A stretch of 64,000 bases of DNA from JAWLHJ01 sp039587535 (GTDB lineage Bacteria > Gemmatimonadota > Gemmatimonadetes > Longimicrobiales > Gaopeijiaceae). Numbering within the stretch: position 1 is the first letter of the stretch; every line of letters begins with the position of its first letter. The stretch lies in contig JBDHIF010000013.1 in the NCBI GenBank assembly GCA_039587535.1, positions 1-64,000 of the forward strand, read 5' to 3'. The notes beneath the pieces were generated by a model, which worked only from the letters and a program-made list of their open reading frames with translations, was not told the origin of the DNA and did no database searches. The position numbers and the translations under genes are program-made. Positions 26,376 through 35,112 of the stretch are shown one piece after another.

Positions 26376-27310
26376 GCCGCCACCTCCGAATCGATCACGG
26401 CCCTCAAGCCCGATGGAGGATCGGTCCAGCGGAAGCCACTCAGGGCGGCCACATCGCTGGAGATCATGGGCGGCTTCAACTCGCCTTCCGGCGGTCGAGC
26501 GACGAGCTCGGAACCGCCGAAAGCAGCACCGATGTGCTCGGCCACCGCGCGGTCGGTCCAAACATGCTCGCTACCCAGATGGATAGGATGCCCGGCCGAG
26601 TCGGCCGAGGCGATTCGCTCCAGCGCCGCGGCCAGGTCCGGTGCGAACGTCCAATCCCGCGAGGGATTGTCCGCCCTTACCGCGAGTGGACCTCCATCCC
26701 TCGCGGCGGCCAGCCAGGCTCGGATCAGAGAGATCCGCGTACGGCTTGGGCGAGCCGCTTCGCCGGGACCGAAGAGGTAGCCCAGCCTCACGACGTGCGC
26801 CGCTGTATGAGGCTCCAGCGCAGGCCGCACCAGCAGCTCACCGGCACGCTTCGCCACCGCATACGGAGACGTCCCGGTGGGTTCGTCCTCGTCGGTGAGC
26901 CCGCCGGTGGCGTCGCCGGCGGCAAACACGCCCGACGAGCTGAGAAAGACGAAGGCCGCCGGGCGGGTCCGGGCCGCATACGTGAGCACCGCGAGAAGGG
27001 GCCGAAGGTTGATCCCCAGGTATTCCGCGGTCGAGATCCCAAGCGTCTCGGGATCGGTGGTGACCCAGGCAGCATGAACCACCAGGTCCACCTCCGGCAC
27101 CTCTTCCGGCACACCTTCCGCCAGGTCCGCGCTCACCCAACGGATACCGCCGACTCGTCCCTCGGCACCTTCGGGTCTTTCGCCTCCCGCCGCGTCGCGG
27201 GAGGGAAGATCAAGACCGATGACCCGCCACCCGAGCCGCGAGAAGCCGTGGGTAAGCGAGCGACCGACGAAGCCCCCGGCGCCGGTGACCAGGACGCGGC
27301 CGCCGGTCAC
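26372..27310 (-). CDS. NAD-dependent epimerase/dehydratase (extended SDR)
   Basis: The 312-residue product has VLVTGAGGFVGRSL as the extended-SDR nucleotide loop, GLDLPS as the acidic strand end, FLSSSGVF for the catalytic Ser region, and SPYAVAKRAGE with the YxxxK pair. Both ends overlap neighbours by ATGA (GntR upstream, Gfo/Idh/MocA downstream). Relatives epimerise or dehydrate nucleotide sugars, but members of catabolic operons often oxidise free sugar acids. The C-terminal RTRISLIRAWL is not diagnostic. Confidence 0.85.
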   Translation of the reverse strand: MTGGRVLVTGAGGFVGRSLTHGFSRLGWRVIGLDLPSRDAAGGERPEGAEGRVGGIRWVSADLAEGVPEEVPEVDLVVHAAWVTTDPETLGISTAEYLGINLRPLLAVLTYAARTRPAAFVFLSSSGVFAAGDATGGLTDEDEPTGTSPYAVAKRAGELLVRPALEPHTAAHVVRLGYLFGPGEAARPSRTRISLIRAWLAAARDGGPLAVRADNPSRDWTFAPDLAAALERIASADSAGHPIHLGSEHVWTDRAVAEHIGAAFGGSELVARPPEGELKPPMISSDVAALSGFRWTDPPSGLRAVIDSEVAA

Positions 27311-27975
27311 TCGCCCCGCTCCACGATGCTGGCGGGATCGAAGTCCGCCAGCGCGTCGAAGTGCTCGGAGACCAACCGCTCCGCACGGACCAGGTCGCGT
27401 GCTTCCAGGGCCGCCACAATGGGCGGATGGGTACCGGCGATGTCGACCAGATTCACGTCCTGGTCGTCCCGGAGCGACATGATCTGGTGGATCCGCAAAT
27501 AGAGCCCGGCCCAGAGCTGTGCCAGGAGTTGGTGATCGGAAAGCCGGATGAGCGTGCGATGGAACGCTTCGTCCGCCGCGATCAACGCTTCACGGTCGTC
27601 AGCAACGGCAGCCTCTTCCATGGCTCGGCACGGCCCCCAGAGCGCCTCGACCGGCGTATCTCTGTCGAGGATCCGCCGGACGGCGATGACCTCGAACTGC
27701 TGACGCATCTCCCGGATCTCGGACACCTCACGCACGGTGAGCGGCTTCACCCGCTTTCCCCGGTACGCCACGGTCTCCACCAGGCCGTCGTTCTCCAGAT
27801 CCTGGATGGCCTCGCGGATGGGCGCCCTACTGACGTTCAGCTGCTCGGCGAGCGCGGTCTCCGTGAGCGCGTCACCCGGACGCAGCTTGCCCGTGACAAT
27901 GGCCGAGCGCAGGCGCTCTGCGACCTGTACGCGCAGCGGTGTCTGCTCGATGGGGTTCAGGGCCGGCTCAGCCAT
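27307..27975 (-). CDS. FadR-subfamily GntR transcriptional regulator
   Basis: This 222-residue regulator has an N-terminal winged helix-turn-helix (PLRVQVAERLRSAIVTGKLRPG, then LTETALAEQLNVSRAPIREAI). The C-terminal FCD ligand domain keeps metal-site residues (DEAFHRTL, GTHPP, SEHF). FCD regulators usually repress catabolic genes and release DNA on binding a pathway carboxylate. Encoded in the middle of the minus arm, it is the only regulator of the island. It is the natural candidate for the GTTGTCGACAAC palindrome at 33751-33762. It overlaps the AllA-like gene by 8 bp. Confidence 0.92.
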   Translation of the reverse strand: MAEPALNPIEQTPLRVQVAERLRSAIVTGKLRPGDALTETALAEQLNVSRAPIREAIQDLENDGLVETVAYRGKRVKPLTVREVSEIREMRQQFEVIAVRRILDRDTPVEALWGPCRAMEEAAVADDREALIAADEAFHRTLIRLSDHQLLAQLWAGLYLRIHQIMSLRDDQDVNLVDIAGTHPPIVAALEARDLVRAERLVSEHFDALADFDPASIVERGE

Positions 27976-28495
27976 GCTCCCCTCGGCGGTGGTGCCCGTC
28001 CGGGATGCCCTGCTCCTCGGTGAGAGCCTCCGGCACGCTCACTTCGATGGGAGGGATCGGCGCGAATACGTCGTCGTCCTCGCCACCGCGCCACATGGCC
28101 ACCAAGAAGCTGCCCTCCTGATCCAGGACGGCGATCCCCGTGTGCCAAGTCCCCGGGCGGTATGCGACACCGGTGGTACCGGGCACGACGAACGCCCGAG
28201 CCCGCGTGGCGTCCGGTGCTCCGTCGGCGTCGGGCGGCATGACCACGATGAGATACCGACTCACCCCGACCGGAACGAAGACCTGGGCGGCATGGGGGTG
28301 CCGCTCCACTCGATCGACGTTCAAAGAGCCACGCGTGGGCGCGACCCGGTTCAGGTGGGTGTGGAGGGTGCGCCCCGGAACCGGCTTCAACCATTCATCG
28401 ATCGGAGCGCGCTCACCGACTCGATGGGGCCGCTCCAGTAGCGCGCCGAACGCCCCGAAGGCTTCAGCGTCGATCATCTCCGCGGCCACCGACAC
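27968..28495 (-). CDS. allA: Ureidoglycolate lyase family protein (AllA-like)
   Basis: The 175-residue protein matches AllA: ERHPHAAQVFVPV corresponds to the ERHPLGTQAFIPM core, followed by TRARAFV, GVAYRPGTWH and a C-terminal RGG. Only one His remains after GTW, where AllA has two. AllA splits ureidoglycolate into glyoxylate and urea. The start is set at a GTG (28495), with GGGG eight bases upstream, because it gives the usual family length. The ATG at 28477 would remove the first strand. It sits directly behind the PuuE-like gene, a pairing typical of ureide catabolism. Confidence 0.78.
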   Translation of the reverse strand: MSVAAEMIDAEAFGAFGALLERPHRVGERAPIDEWLKPVPGRTLHTHLNRVAPTRGSLNVDRVERHPHAAQVFVPVGVSRYLIVVMPPDADGAPDATRARAFVVPGTTGVAYRPGTWHTGIAVLDQEGSFLVAMWRGGEDDDVFAPIPPIEVSVPEALTEEQGIPDGHHRRGEHG

Positions 28496-28512
28496 GTACA
28501 GGTCCCCGGCAC

Positions 28513-29433
28513 TCAGCGACGTACGCCTGCGTCGGACGGCGGGGCCACGGCGCGCCAATGGGCTGCGATGTCGCCCCGGCGACAGATCCAGACGTCCTCA
28601 CGGCCCTGGACGTGGTCGATGAAGCGCCGCAGACCCCGGGTGCGGGCAGGCTGACCGAGAATCCGAGCGTGCATCCCGACAGACATCATGCGCGGATGCA
28701 CCTGGCCTTCTCCAACGAGCTCGTCGAACGCGTCGATGAGGAAGTCCGCGAACGCTCGGCCGGTGACCAGGGGCCCGCCCACCAGCTTGGCGTCGTTGCT
28801 GACGAGCGAGTATGGAATCACGAGGTGCGACCGGTCCCCGACCTCGACCCAATACGGCAGCTCGTCGTTGTACGCGTCGCTGTCGTAGCTGAACCCTCCG
28901 TGCTCCACCAGCAGACGCCGGGTCTGCGTCGAAGGTGCGTATCGGCAGTACCAGCCCTCGGGCGCACGCCCGATCATCCTGTGGACGACGTCGAAGGCCT
29001 CAGCGATCTCCCCTCGTTCGGTCTCCTCATCCATGAGGTAGTGCTCGACCCAACGTCTCCCGTGACAGACGACGTCCCAGTCCGTCCCGGCAATGGCATC
29101 GGCGGCGGCCGGGTTGCGTTGAAGGGCCAGCGCCGACGCGAAGATCGTCAGCGGGAGACCCCTTTCCCGGAACAGCCGATATAGCCGCCAGAAGCCCACG
29201 CGACTTCCGTACTCGAACATGCTCTCGGCGCCCAGATCCCGATCTCCGCGCGGCACCCTCGGGCTCGCGACCTCTGACAGGGCCGCGTCGGTCCGGCCGT
29301 CGCCGTCCTGCATGGAGTACTCCGACCCCTCTTCGTAGTTGAGGACGAAGTTCAACGCCAGCCGGGCGCCGTTCGGCCATCGGACGTCCGGCGCACCGTC
29401 GGCGTAGCCCACGAAGTCCCGAGGGGTCCCCAT
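28513..29433 (-). CDS. puuE: PuuE-type allantoinase / polysaccharide-deacetylase-fold hydrolase
   Basis: This 306-residue protein opens with PRDFVGYADGAPDVRWPNGARLA-like sequence followed by FVLNYEEGSE, a hallmark of the PuuE branch that opens allantoin to allantoate without a bound metal. Later segments (YEYGSRVG-like region, HGRRWVEHYLM, GWYCRYAPS, YDSDAYNDELPYW) follow the same family. It is two bases downstream of the AstE-like gene and followed by the AllA-like gene. Together they suggest ureide breakdown, but related deacetylase-fold enzymes with other substrates keep the same motifs. Confidence 0.82.
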   Translation of the reverse strand: MGTPRDFVGYADGAPDVRWPNGARLALNFVLNYEEGSEYSMQDGDGRTDAALSEVASPRVPRGDRDLGAESMFEYGSRVGFWRLYRLFRERGLPLTIFASALALQRNPAAADAIAGTDWDVVCHGRRWVEHYLMDEETERGEIAEAFDVVHRMIGRAPEGWYCRYAPSTQTRRLLVEHGGFSYDSDAYNDELPYWVEVGDRSHLVIPYSLVSNDAKLVGGPLVTGRAFADFLIDAFDELVGEGQVHPRMMSVGMHARILGQPARTRGLRRFIDHVQGREDVWICRRGDIAAHWRAVAPPSDAGVRR

Positions 29434-29435
29434 GA

Positions 29436-30428
29436 TCAGTCCCGGGTTCCCTCGACCTTACAGAAGAAGCAGCACCAGTCGCCGGTGGTGACGTTCGGGA
29501 GAGCCCTCAGGCCGAAGAACATGCCGTCGGCGGGCGCCTCCAGGCGGGCCAGCGTATCTCCGAAAACGTTCACGATGCGGGCGATGGCGTCTCCCTTCTT
29601 CATCATGGTGAGGAATTTCACGCCCGGCTCGGGAAGAAAGATCCCGGAAGCGGGTGCCAGAAGCGCCTCCTGCTGCCCTCGGTACCGCGGCGACGGATAC
29701 GCTGCATTCCCAGGCAGCATGTCGTAATGGCGCAGGATGTTGATGATGGAGTCGGCGAGCTCGCGACCCACCCGTGCAAACGCCTCGGGCGACGTGGCCG
29801 AGCGTCCCCCTAGCTCGACCGTAATCCCCACCTTGCCCAGCCCCTTCATGTAGGCCATAGGGCTGCCGGAAGGATTGAACGAGGACATGATGCATCCCCA
29901 GCCCGGACCCATGGCGGTGGCCAACTCCACCGATTCCGGCCGCTCGTCCACGAAGATCGCCTTGTCGAGGAACGAATGAGCTCCACCGGAATGAATGGAA
30001 ATCTCGAAGTCGGCCACGGGGCCCATGGCCGCCGCGTGGGCCGCCGCGACCCGCTCACTGAGATATCCATCCGCCCGCCCCGGATAGATGCGGTTCATGT
30101 CGTAGGTGAACGTGTCGGCCGGGTTGCCACGCTCGGCGGCTTCGAACGCCGGGACGTTGATCACCGGGCACATCACGAGTGTGCCAGACAGGTGGGCCGG
30201 ATCGACCTCGGCCAGAGCGATCTGGCAGGCGAGCGGGCCTTCCGGCTCGTCGCCGTGGATCGCGCCGTTGACCCAGAAGCACGGTCCGTCTTCGGCCCCG
30301 TTCACGACGACCACGGGGATGTCCAAGGGTGTTCCGCCGGCGAGCGTCGTCACGGGGATCACGCCCCGTGCGACGCTACCCGGCTCGGCCGTGGCCGTCC
30401 CTAAGGTGATGCTGCGTGCGGATGTCAT
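29436..30428 (-). CDS. Succinylglutamate desuccinylase/aspartoacylase-family deacylase
   Basis: The 330-residue protein belongs to the M14-like AstE/AspA group. It has GAIHGDEPEG (HxxE zinc motif), PVINVPAFE, DMNRIYPG, the zinc His in ISIHSGG, and the catalytic Glu in GITVELGG. The C-terminal beta domain (LLAPASGIF, KKGDAIARI) is the usual AspA lid. Such enzymes remove acyl groups from amino acids; relatives in ectoine catabolism deacetylate diaminobutyrate. Here it lies between the VOC and PuuE-like genes at one- and two-base spacing. The real acyl substrate is unknown. Confidence 0.88.
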   Translation of the reverse strand: MTSARSITLGTATAEPGSVARGVIPVTTLAGGTPLDIPVVVVNGAEDGPCFWVNGAIHGDEPEGPLACQIALAEVDPAHLSGTLVMCPVINVPAFEAAERGNPADTFTYDMNRIYPGRADGYLSERVAAAHAAAMGPVADFEISIHSGGAHSFLDKAIFVDERPESVELATAMGPGWGCIMSSFNPSGSPMAYMKGLGKVGITVELGGRSATSPEAFARVGRELADSIINILRHYDMLPGNAAYPSPRYRGQQEALLAPASGIFLPEPGVKFLTMMKKGDAIARIVNVFGDTLARLEAPADGMFFGLRALPNVTTGDWCCFFCKVEGTRD

Positions 30429-30429
30429 C

Positions 30430-30951
30430 TCAGATTCCCTTGTAGTCTTCGTATTCTTTGAGCTGCTCGGGCGTGTACACCTGCATGAACTCGATCTCTA
30501 TGCCCCCCGCTTCGTCGTCGAGGAACGCCACCCAGCCCTCGGGATGCGGATGGGAGCCCACCACCTGGCAGGCCTGGCAGATCCGTAGCGTCGCGCCTTG
30601 ATCCTGAGCGTGGGCCAGGGCCGCATCGATGTCGTCCACCTCGTAGCAGATGTGGTGAAGTCCCTCGGCACCCCGCTCGTCGATCCATTTCGCGAACCGC
30701 CCGTCTGGCTCCGTGGATTCGCACAGCTGGTATTCGATGCCCCCCAGATAGAACAGGGCCACGCGGTTCTTCGACTTGGGATAGAACTCGATCTCGGTAT
30801 CCGGCGGGACATGCAGGAACCGAGCATACGCTTCCAGCGCCTTGCCAGCGTCCCTCACGGCGAAAGCCATGTGCTTGATCCCACGAACGTTCGGATTGTC
30901 TGATTTCACGGGCTCGGTCTCGTGATCTGGGGCGGTTGGATGATCGGGCAA
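30430..30951 (-). CDS. VOC-family protein (glyoxalase/epimerase-like)
   Basis: This 173-residue protein has paired beta-alpha-beta-beta-beta modules. GIKHMAFAVRDAGKALEAY begins module 1 (metal His). GLHHICYEVDDIDAALAHA begins module 2 (metal His), and EIEFMQ supplies the terminal Glu. The layout resembles methylmalonyl-CoA epimerase and related lyases. It acts on an unknown intermediate and is encoded between the aminotransferase and the AstE-like deacylase. Confidence 0.83.
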   Translation of the reverse strand: MPDHPTAPDHETEPVKSDNPNVRGIKHMAFAVRDAGKALEAYARFLHVPPDTEIEFYPKSKNRVALFYLGGIEYQLCESTEPDGRFAKWIDERGAEGLHHICYEVDDIDAALAHAQDQGATLRICQACQVVGSHPHPEGWVAFLDDEAGGIEIEFMQVYTPEQLKEYEDYKGI

Positions 30952-30955
30952 CGAC

Positions 30956-32152
30956 TCACGAGGCGTCCGTCCCGGTGGCTTCGGCGCGGAGGGTATCCAC
31001 CACGCCGGCCATACGGGCCAGAGCCTCCCGAATGCGGGGAACGGATTGGGTCAAGGAGATCCGGGCGTAGTCGTCCGTATAGTCCCCGTACATCTTCCCG
31101 GGGAAGATCATGACTCGCCCTTCAGCCAGCAGGCGCTCGCAGAACTCCGTGGCCGGGATCCCGGTCTCGGCGACCTTCGCGTAGACGTAGAAGGCGCCCT
31201 GAGGCTCGGCGAACGGGATTCCCATCTCCTCGAGCCCCTGACAGAGCGCCCGCCGACGGGTGTCGAAGGTCGTACGGATCTCTTCGACGCAGTCCTGGGG
31301 TCCGGTCAGGGCGGCTAGCGCCCCGTACTGACCGACGGCCGAGGTGGAGATGGCTAACGCGTGATGAATCTCCGCCAGGGCCGGAATGAGGTCCGCCGGT
31401 CCGGCGAAGTAGCCCACGCGCCAGCCGGTCATCGCGTAGGCCTTCGAGACCCCGGAGAGGGTGATGGTTCTTTCCTTCATGCCCGGCAACGCGGCTACGG
31501 GCTGAGCCTCGTGGCCATCGTAGGTCAGCCGAGCGTAGATCTCGTCCGACACGACGATGAGATCGTGCTCTCGCGCGACCTCACAGATCTTCGCCACCTC
31601 GTCGGGTGGGATGACCGTGCCCGTGGGATTGCTGGGGTTGATGAGGATCAGAACCTTGGATCGCGGGGTGACGTGCGCCCTGACCATGTCCGCGGTGAGC
31701 GTGAAGTTCGTCTCGATGCTCGTGCGGATCTCCACCAGCTTCGCCTCGGTGAGCTCGGCTGCCTGGAGGTAGGGGTTGTATCCGGGACACGGCATCAGCA
31801 TCTCGTCGCCCGGATCCAGCAGCCCCAGGGCGATGACGAACATGGCCTGCTGCCCACCCGGCGTGACCACGATCTCGTCCGGAGCGTATCGGGCGCCTCC
31901 ATGCGCGGCGATGTTGTCCGCGATGGCCTCCCGGAGCTCCATGATCCCGAAGGGGTGGGTGTAGTGCGTCGCCCCGGCCGCCAACGCCTCCTGGCCGGCC
32001 CGCACGATGTGCTCCGGCGTATCGAGGTCGGGATCGCCCCGACCGAGCTTGATGACGTCCTCCAACCCCTCGGCGATGTCCATCATCCGAGTGACGATAT
32101 GGGCGTCCTTCAGGGTGACCCGTCGGGCGAGCCGCCTGCGTACGTCGCTCAT
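30956..32152 (-). CDS. Class I/II aminotransferase (minus-arm copy)
   Basis: This fold-type I PLP enzyme of 398 residues has LGRGDPDLDTP near the N-terminus, NPSNPTGTV, DEIYARLTY, the PLP Lys in SGVSKAYAMTGWR, and the phosphate-binding Arg there. It is clearly paralogous to the plus-arm aminotransferase at 36336-37514, sharing the LGRGDPD opening and the MTGWRVGY stretch. The start at 32152 follows the M32 stop by 7 bases, and a start at 32170 would overlap it. It may transfer an amino group to or from a catabolic keto acid. Confidence 0.9.
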   Translation of the reverse strand: MSDVRRRLARRVTLKDAHIVTRMMDIAEGLEDVIKLGRGDPDLDTPEHIVRAGQEALAAGATHYTHPFGIMELREAIADNIAAHGGARYAPDEIVVTPGGQQAMFVIALGLLDPGDEMLMPCPGYNPYLQAAELTEAKLVEIRTSIETNFTLTADMVRAHVTPRSKVLILINPSNPTGTVIPPDEVAKICEVAREHDLIVVSDEIYARLTYDGHEAQPVAALPGMKERTITLSGVSKAYAMTGWRVGYFAGPADLIPALAEIHHALAISTSAVGQYGALAALTGPQDCVEEIRTTFDTRRRALCQGLEEMGIPFAEPQGAFYVYAKVAETGIPATEFCERLLAEGRVMIFPGKMYGDYTDDYARISLTQSVPRIREALARMAGVVDTLRAEATGTDAS

Positions 32153-32159
32153 GGTCGGT

Positions 32160-33680
32160 TCAGATCCCATAGATGTCCGAGTACTTTCGCGTCAGGTGCT
32201 CGATGTAGAAGCTCGGATTCAGCCCCTGTCCGGTGGCCCGCTCCAGCAGCTGCTCACGTGTGTACCGCCGGCCGTGGCGATGGACGTGCTCCGTCAGCCA
32301 TGTCCGCAGAGGCACGTAGTCCGCGTTGGCGAGCCCGTCACGGACCCCGTCGTCCTCCGTGGCTTTGGCGAACAGCTGCCCCGCCATGACGTTGCCGATC
32401 GTGTAGTTGCAGAACGTGCCGATCTGTCCCGACGACCAATGGACGTCCTGAAGCACACCGAGGCGGTCATTGGGGACATCCAAGCCCAAGTACTCCTTCA
32501 TCTTCGCGTTCCACATCTCCGGAAGATCCGCCACGCTCAGGCTGCCATCGATGAGCGCCGCTTCGATCTCCACGCGCAGCATGATGTGGAAGTCGTAGGT
32601 GAGCTCGTCGGACTCCACCCGGATGAGCCCCGGCTCCACACGGTTGATCGCACGCCAGAACGTCTCGACATCGACCCCCGACAGCTCTTCCGGGAAGGTG
32701 TCCACCAGCTCCCCGAAGTTGAGCTCCCAGAATTCCCGACTCCGACCCACGTGGTTCTCGAACAAACGGGACTGGCTCTCGTGTGCGCCGAAGCTCACAC
32801 CCCCCACCGCGTACAGTCCCACCAGGTCGGTGGCCAGCGGGGTGCGCGTGTATGCCGGATCACAGAACTGCTCGTACAACGCGTGCCCGGCCTCGTGCAG
32901 GGCGCCGAACAGGCACTTGGGCATCCACTCGTCGTTGACCCGTGTGGTGATGCGGACGTCATTGCGGGTAAACGAGATCTCGAACGGATGCACGGTGAGA
33001 TCCAGGCGCCCGCGATCGGTATCGTACCCCAGCTTCCGGGCCATGCGCAGCGCGAAATCCAGCTGACGATGGACATCGAAAGGGCGTTGCAGGAAGTCGA
33101 TCCGCGGAGGCTCTTGCTCCCCAATGGCCCGCACCAGGGGAATGAGGCCCTCCCGCAGAGCGGCGAACAGAGGTTGGAGGGACGACACGGTCTCGCCCGG
33201 CTCGAACCGGTACATGAGCGCATCGTACGGATGCTCCTCATAGCCGATGCATTCGGCCATCTCCCGATTCAGGTCGATCGTCTCCTCCAACACAGGCGTG
33301 AAGGCGGAGAAATCGCTGTCGGCCCTCGCGCGCGCCCACACGTGCTGACCCCACGACCCGATCTCGGCCCGCCTGTGCACCAGAGAGGCCGGAATGCGGA
33401 GGTGGTAATCGATCGCTTCGCGTACCTGGGCGCAGATGTTCCGCTCGACGCTGTCCTCGGGAAGGCTTGCCGTCTCGGCCTCCGCCAGATCCAGGAGCCG
33501 GCGCGTCTCGTCGGATACCAAGTGATCGCGGGCGAAGACCGTGAGGGTGGCCATCTGCTTGGCCCGGGTCTCGGTTCCACCCGGCGGCATCATCGTCCTC
33601 GCGTCCCAGCTGAGAATCGATTCCGCGTTGAGGAGGTCGTTCACCTCCCCCATTCGTTCCAGAAAAGCCTTGTATCCCAT
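32160..33680 (-). CDS. M32-family (Taq-type) carboxypeptidase
   Basis: The 506-residue metallopeptidase has the M32 signature: HEAGH zinc motif in GALHEAGHALYEQ, the downstream GAHESQSRLFENHVGRSREFW region with the third ligand Glu, and long helical N- and C-terminal parts. There is no signal peptide, so it trims peptides in the cytoplasm. The start at 33680 (MGYKAFLERMG) is preferred because upstream in-frame residues are basic and unrelated. It is the first gene of the minus arm, just downstream of the divergent control region. An oligopeptide-type importer in the same operon fits a peptide substrate. Confidence 0.9.
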   Translation of the reverse strand: MGYKAFLERMGEVNDLLNAESILSWDARTMMPPGGTETRAKQMATLTVFARDHLVSDETRRLLDLAEAETASLPEDSVERNICAQVREAIDYHLRIPASLVHRRAEIGSWGQHVWARARADSDFSAFTPVLEETIDLNREMAECIGYEEHPYDALMYRFEPGETVSSLQPLFAALREGLIPLVRAIGEQEPPRIDFLQRPFDVHRQLDFALRMARKLGYDTDRGRLDLTVHPFEISFTRNDVRITTRVNDEWMPKCLFGALHEAGHALYEQFCDPAYTRTPLATDLVGLYAVGGVSFGAHESQSRLFENHVGRSREFWELNFGELVDTFPEELSGVDVETFWRAINRVEPGLIRVESDELTYDFHIMLRVEIEAALIDGSLSVADLPEMWNAKMKEYLGLDVPNDRLGVLQDVHWSSGQIGTFCNYTIGNVMAGQLFAKATEDDGVRDGLANADYVPLRTWLTEHVHRHGRRYTREQLLERATGQGLNPSFYIEHLTRKYSDIYGI

Positions 33681-33919
33681 GCGCTTGGCCCGTTTGTACC
33701 CGCCGGTCAGGACGGATTTGCACCCGCGCCCGCGGCGACGTAGTCTGTATGTTGTCGACAACCGACAGGCAACGTGCCCCGCCCAGACCTAGGTGTCAAG
33801 CGAGCCTCGGGCGCGCTCACGGGGCCCATGACGTCGACTCACAGCCATCAGTGACGGGGACCCGGAGGGCGACGCCCACCCCCGCCTTGTCTCACCTCCA
33901 GCGATGGAAGACCGACTCA
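33681..33919. promoter_or_regulatory. Divergent control region of the catabolic island
   Basis: These 239 bases separate the two arms of the island. On the minus strand a weak promoter can be drawn: TTGCCT at 33772-33767, 17-bp spacer, TACAGA at 33749-33744. On the plus strand, TTGCAC at 33718-33723 and TAGTCT at 33741-33746 are also 17 bp apart. Both -10 boxes match consensus poorly. The palindrome at 33751-33762 falls in the spacer of the first and at the start site of the second, so one bound regulator could control both arms. Confidence 0.45.
33751..33762. promoter_or_regulatory. Putative GntR (FadR-type) operator
   Basis: GTTGTCGACAAC is a perfect 12-bp palindrome. Its core TTGTCGACAA follows the TNGTNNNACNA-like pattern recognised by many FadR/FCD regulators. 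It lies in the only divergent control region of the island, which encodes exactly one such regulator (27307-27975). No second copy was noticed in the window. Confidence 0.55.
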
Positions 33920-34999
33920 GTGATCTCCCTGACCGCCGTCACTCGAGACAGCCTCCAAAACTTCGTCGTGGAGGCGCTTCAAGCGCTCGGGCTCCGGCCC
34001 GAGGACGCCGAGATCTTCGGCGGGGCACTCCTCTTCTCTGAGCTCCGGTTCCACCCCGGTCACGGCCAGGGAGTCAAACGGCTCCGCCGCTACCAGGAGC
34101 GCATCACTCGAGGCTTCGTCGACCCATCGGCTTCATGGGAGCTCGTGAAGCAGAGCCCGGCCCTGGCCTTGGTTGACGCGCACAACGGCATCGGCACCGT
34201 GGCTGCCACCCGAGCCATGCGCCTGGCTGTGGAGAAGGCGAAAGTCTGTGGCATCGGTCAGGTCGTGGTCCGCAATTCGACGCACTTCGGCTCCAGCGCG
34301 GTCCACGCGTCCGTGGCGGCCGAAGCGGGATGCATCGGGCTCGCCTACACCAACGCCGGACCCGAGATGGCGCCGTGGGGAGGCCGAGAAGGAGCCGTCG
34401 GGACGAACCCATGGGGTATCGCGGTGCCGACCGGGCTTGGGTTTCCCGCGATCCTCGACATCGCCCTCACCACTGCGGGCAAAGGGATGATGCGATGGCA
34501 CGCGGACGAGGGGATTCCCATGCCCCTGGATTGGGCGCTCACGCCCGATGGAGAGGAGACGGACGATCCCGAAGCCGCTATGGCCGGCGCCCTGCTCGGC
34601 ATCGGGACCTACAAAGGGTACGGCCTGGCATTCATGACCGATGTGCTCACCGGGGTCCTGAGTGGCGGTGGGTACGGGCTGACGCCCTACGCCGACGAGG
34701 GGAAGATGGACGTAAGCCATGCGCTCACGGCCATCGACATCGAGTGGTTCATGCCCCTCGACGAGTTCCGCGCGCGCATGGACGATTTCACCGCCATGGT
34801 GAAATCGAGAGCACTACGGCCGGGATTCACCGAGATCCTCATCCCTGGAGAACAGGAGGCTCGCAGGGTGGCTCGAAAATCCGAGGTCGGCATCCCGCTC
34901 GAAGACCCCGTGCTCGAGGATCTTCGGGAGCTCGGCTTGGAGCTCGGAATCAGTGCCGAGATCGTCGAGACCGGGCCGTGGCAGGAGGACGGCCTTTGA
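33920..34999 (+). CDS. Malate/L-lactate/ureidoglycolate dehydrogenase family (AllD-like)
   Basis: This 359-residue oxidoreductase belongs to the Ldh_2 family: VVVRNSTHFGSSAVHA (catalytic His region), NAGPEMAPWGGREGAVGTNPWGIA-like sequence, and the late GTYKGYGLAF segment of the NAD site. Family members oxidise malate, sulfolactate, 2,3-diketogulonate or ureidoglycolate. The AllA- and PuuE-like genes nearby make ureidoglycolate dehydrogenase one option. A GTG at 33920 is chosen as start because it gives the family length; the 57 codons before it overlap the divergent promoter and look non-coding. Confidence 0.85.
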   Translation: MISLTAVTRDSLQNFVVEALQALGLRPEDAEIFGGALLFSELRFHPGHGQGVKRLRRYQERITRGFVDPSASWELVKQSPALALVDAHNGIGTVAATRAMRLAVEKAKVCGIGQVVVRNSTHFGSSAVHASVAAEAGCIGLAYTNAGPEMAPWGGREGAVGTNPWGIAVPTGLGFPAILDIALTTAGKGMMRWHADEGIPMPLDWALTPDGEETDDPEAAMAGALLGIGTYKGYGLAFMTDVLTGVLSGGGYGLTPYADEGKMDVSHALTAIDIEWFMPLDEFRARMDDFTAMVKSRALRPGFTEILIPGEQEARRVARKSEVGIPLEDPVLEDLRELGLELGISAEIVETGPWQEDGL

Positions 35000-35112
35000 G
35001 CGCCATGGTCTTGGATCGTCAGGCGCCTGCTCGCCGGGTGGACCTGGCGGCGCGCCGCCCACTCCCCCACCCTCCCGCAATCGCTTCCCTTCTCCGCTGA
35101 GGACCCTGCCGC

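Noticed and set aside
33600..33625. TGAGAATCGATTCC as a second Fur box
   Set aside because: It is inside the M32 coding region, and the right half does not complete a 7-1-7 repeat.
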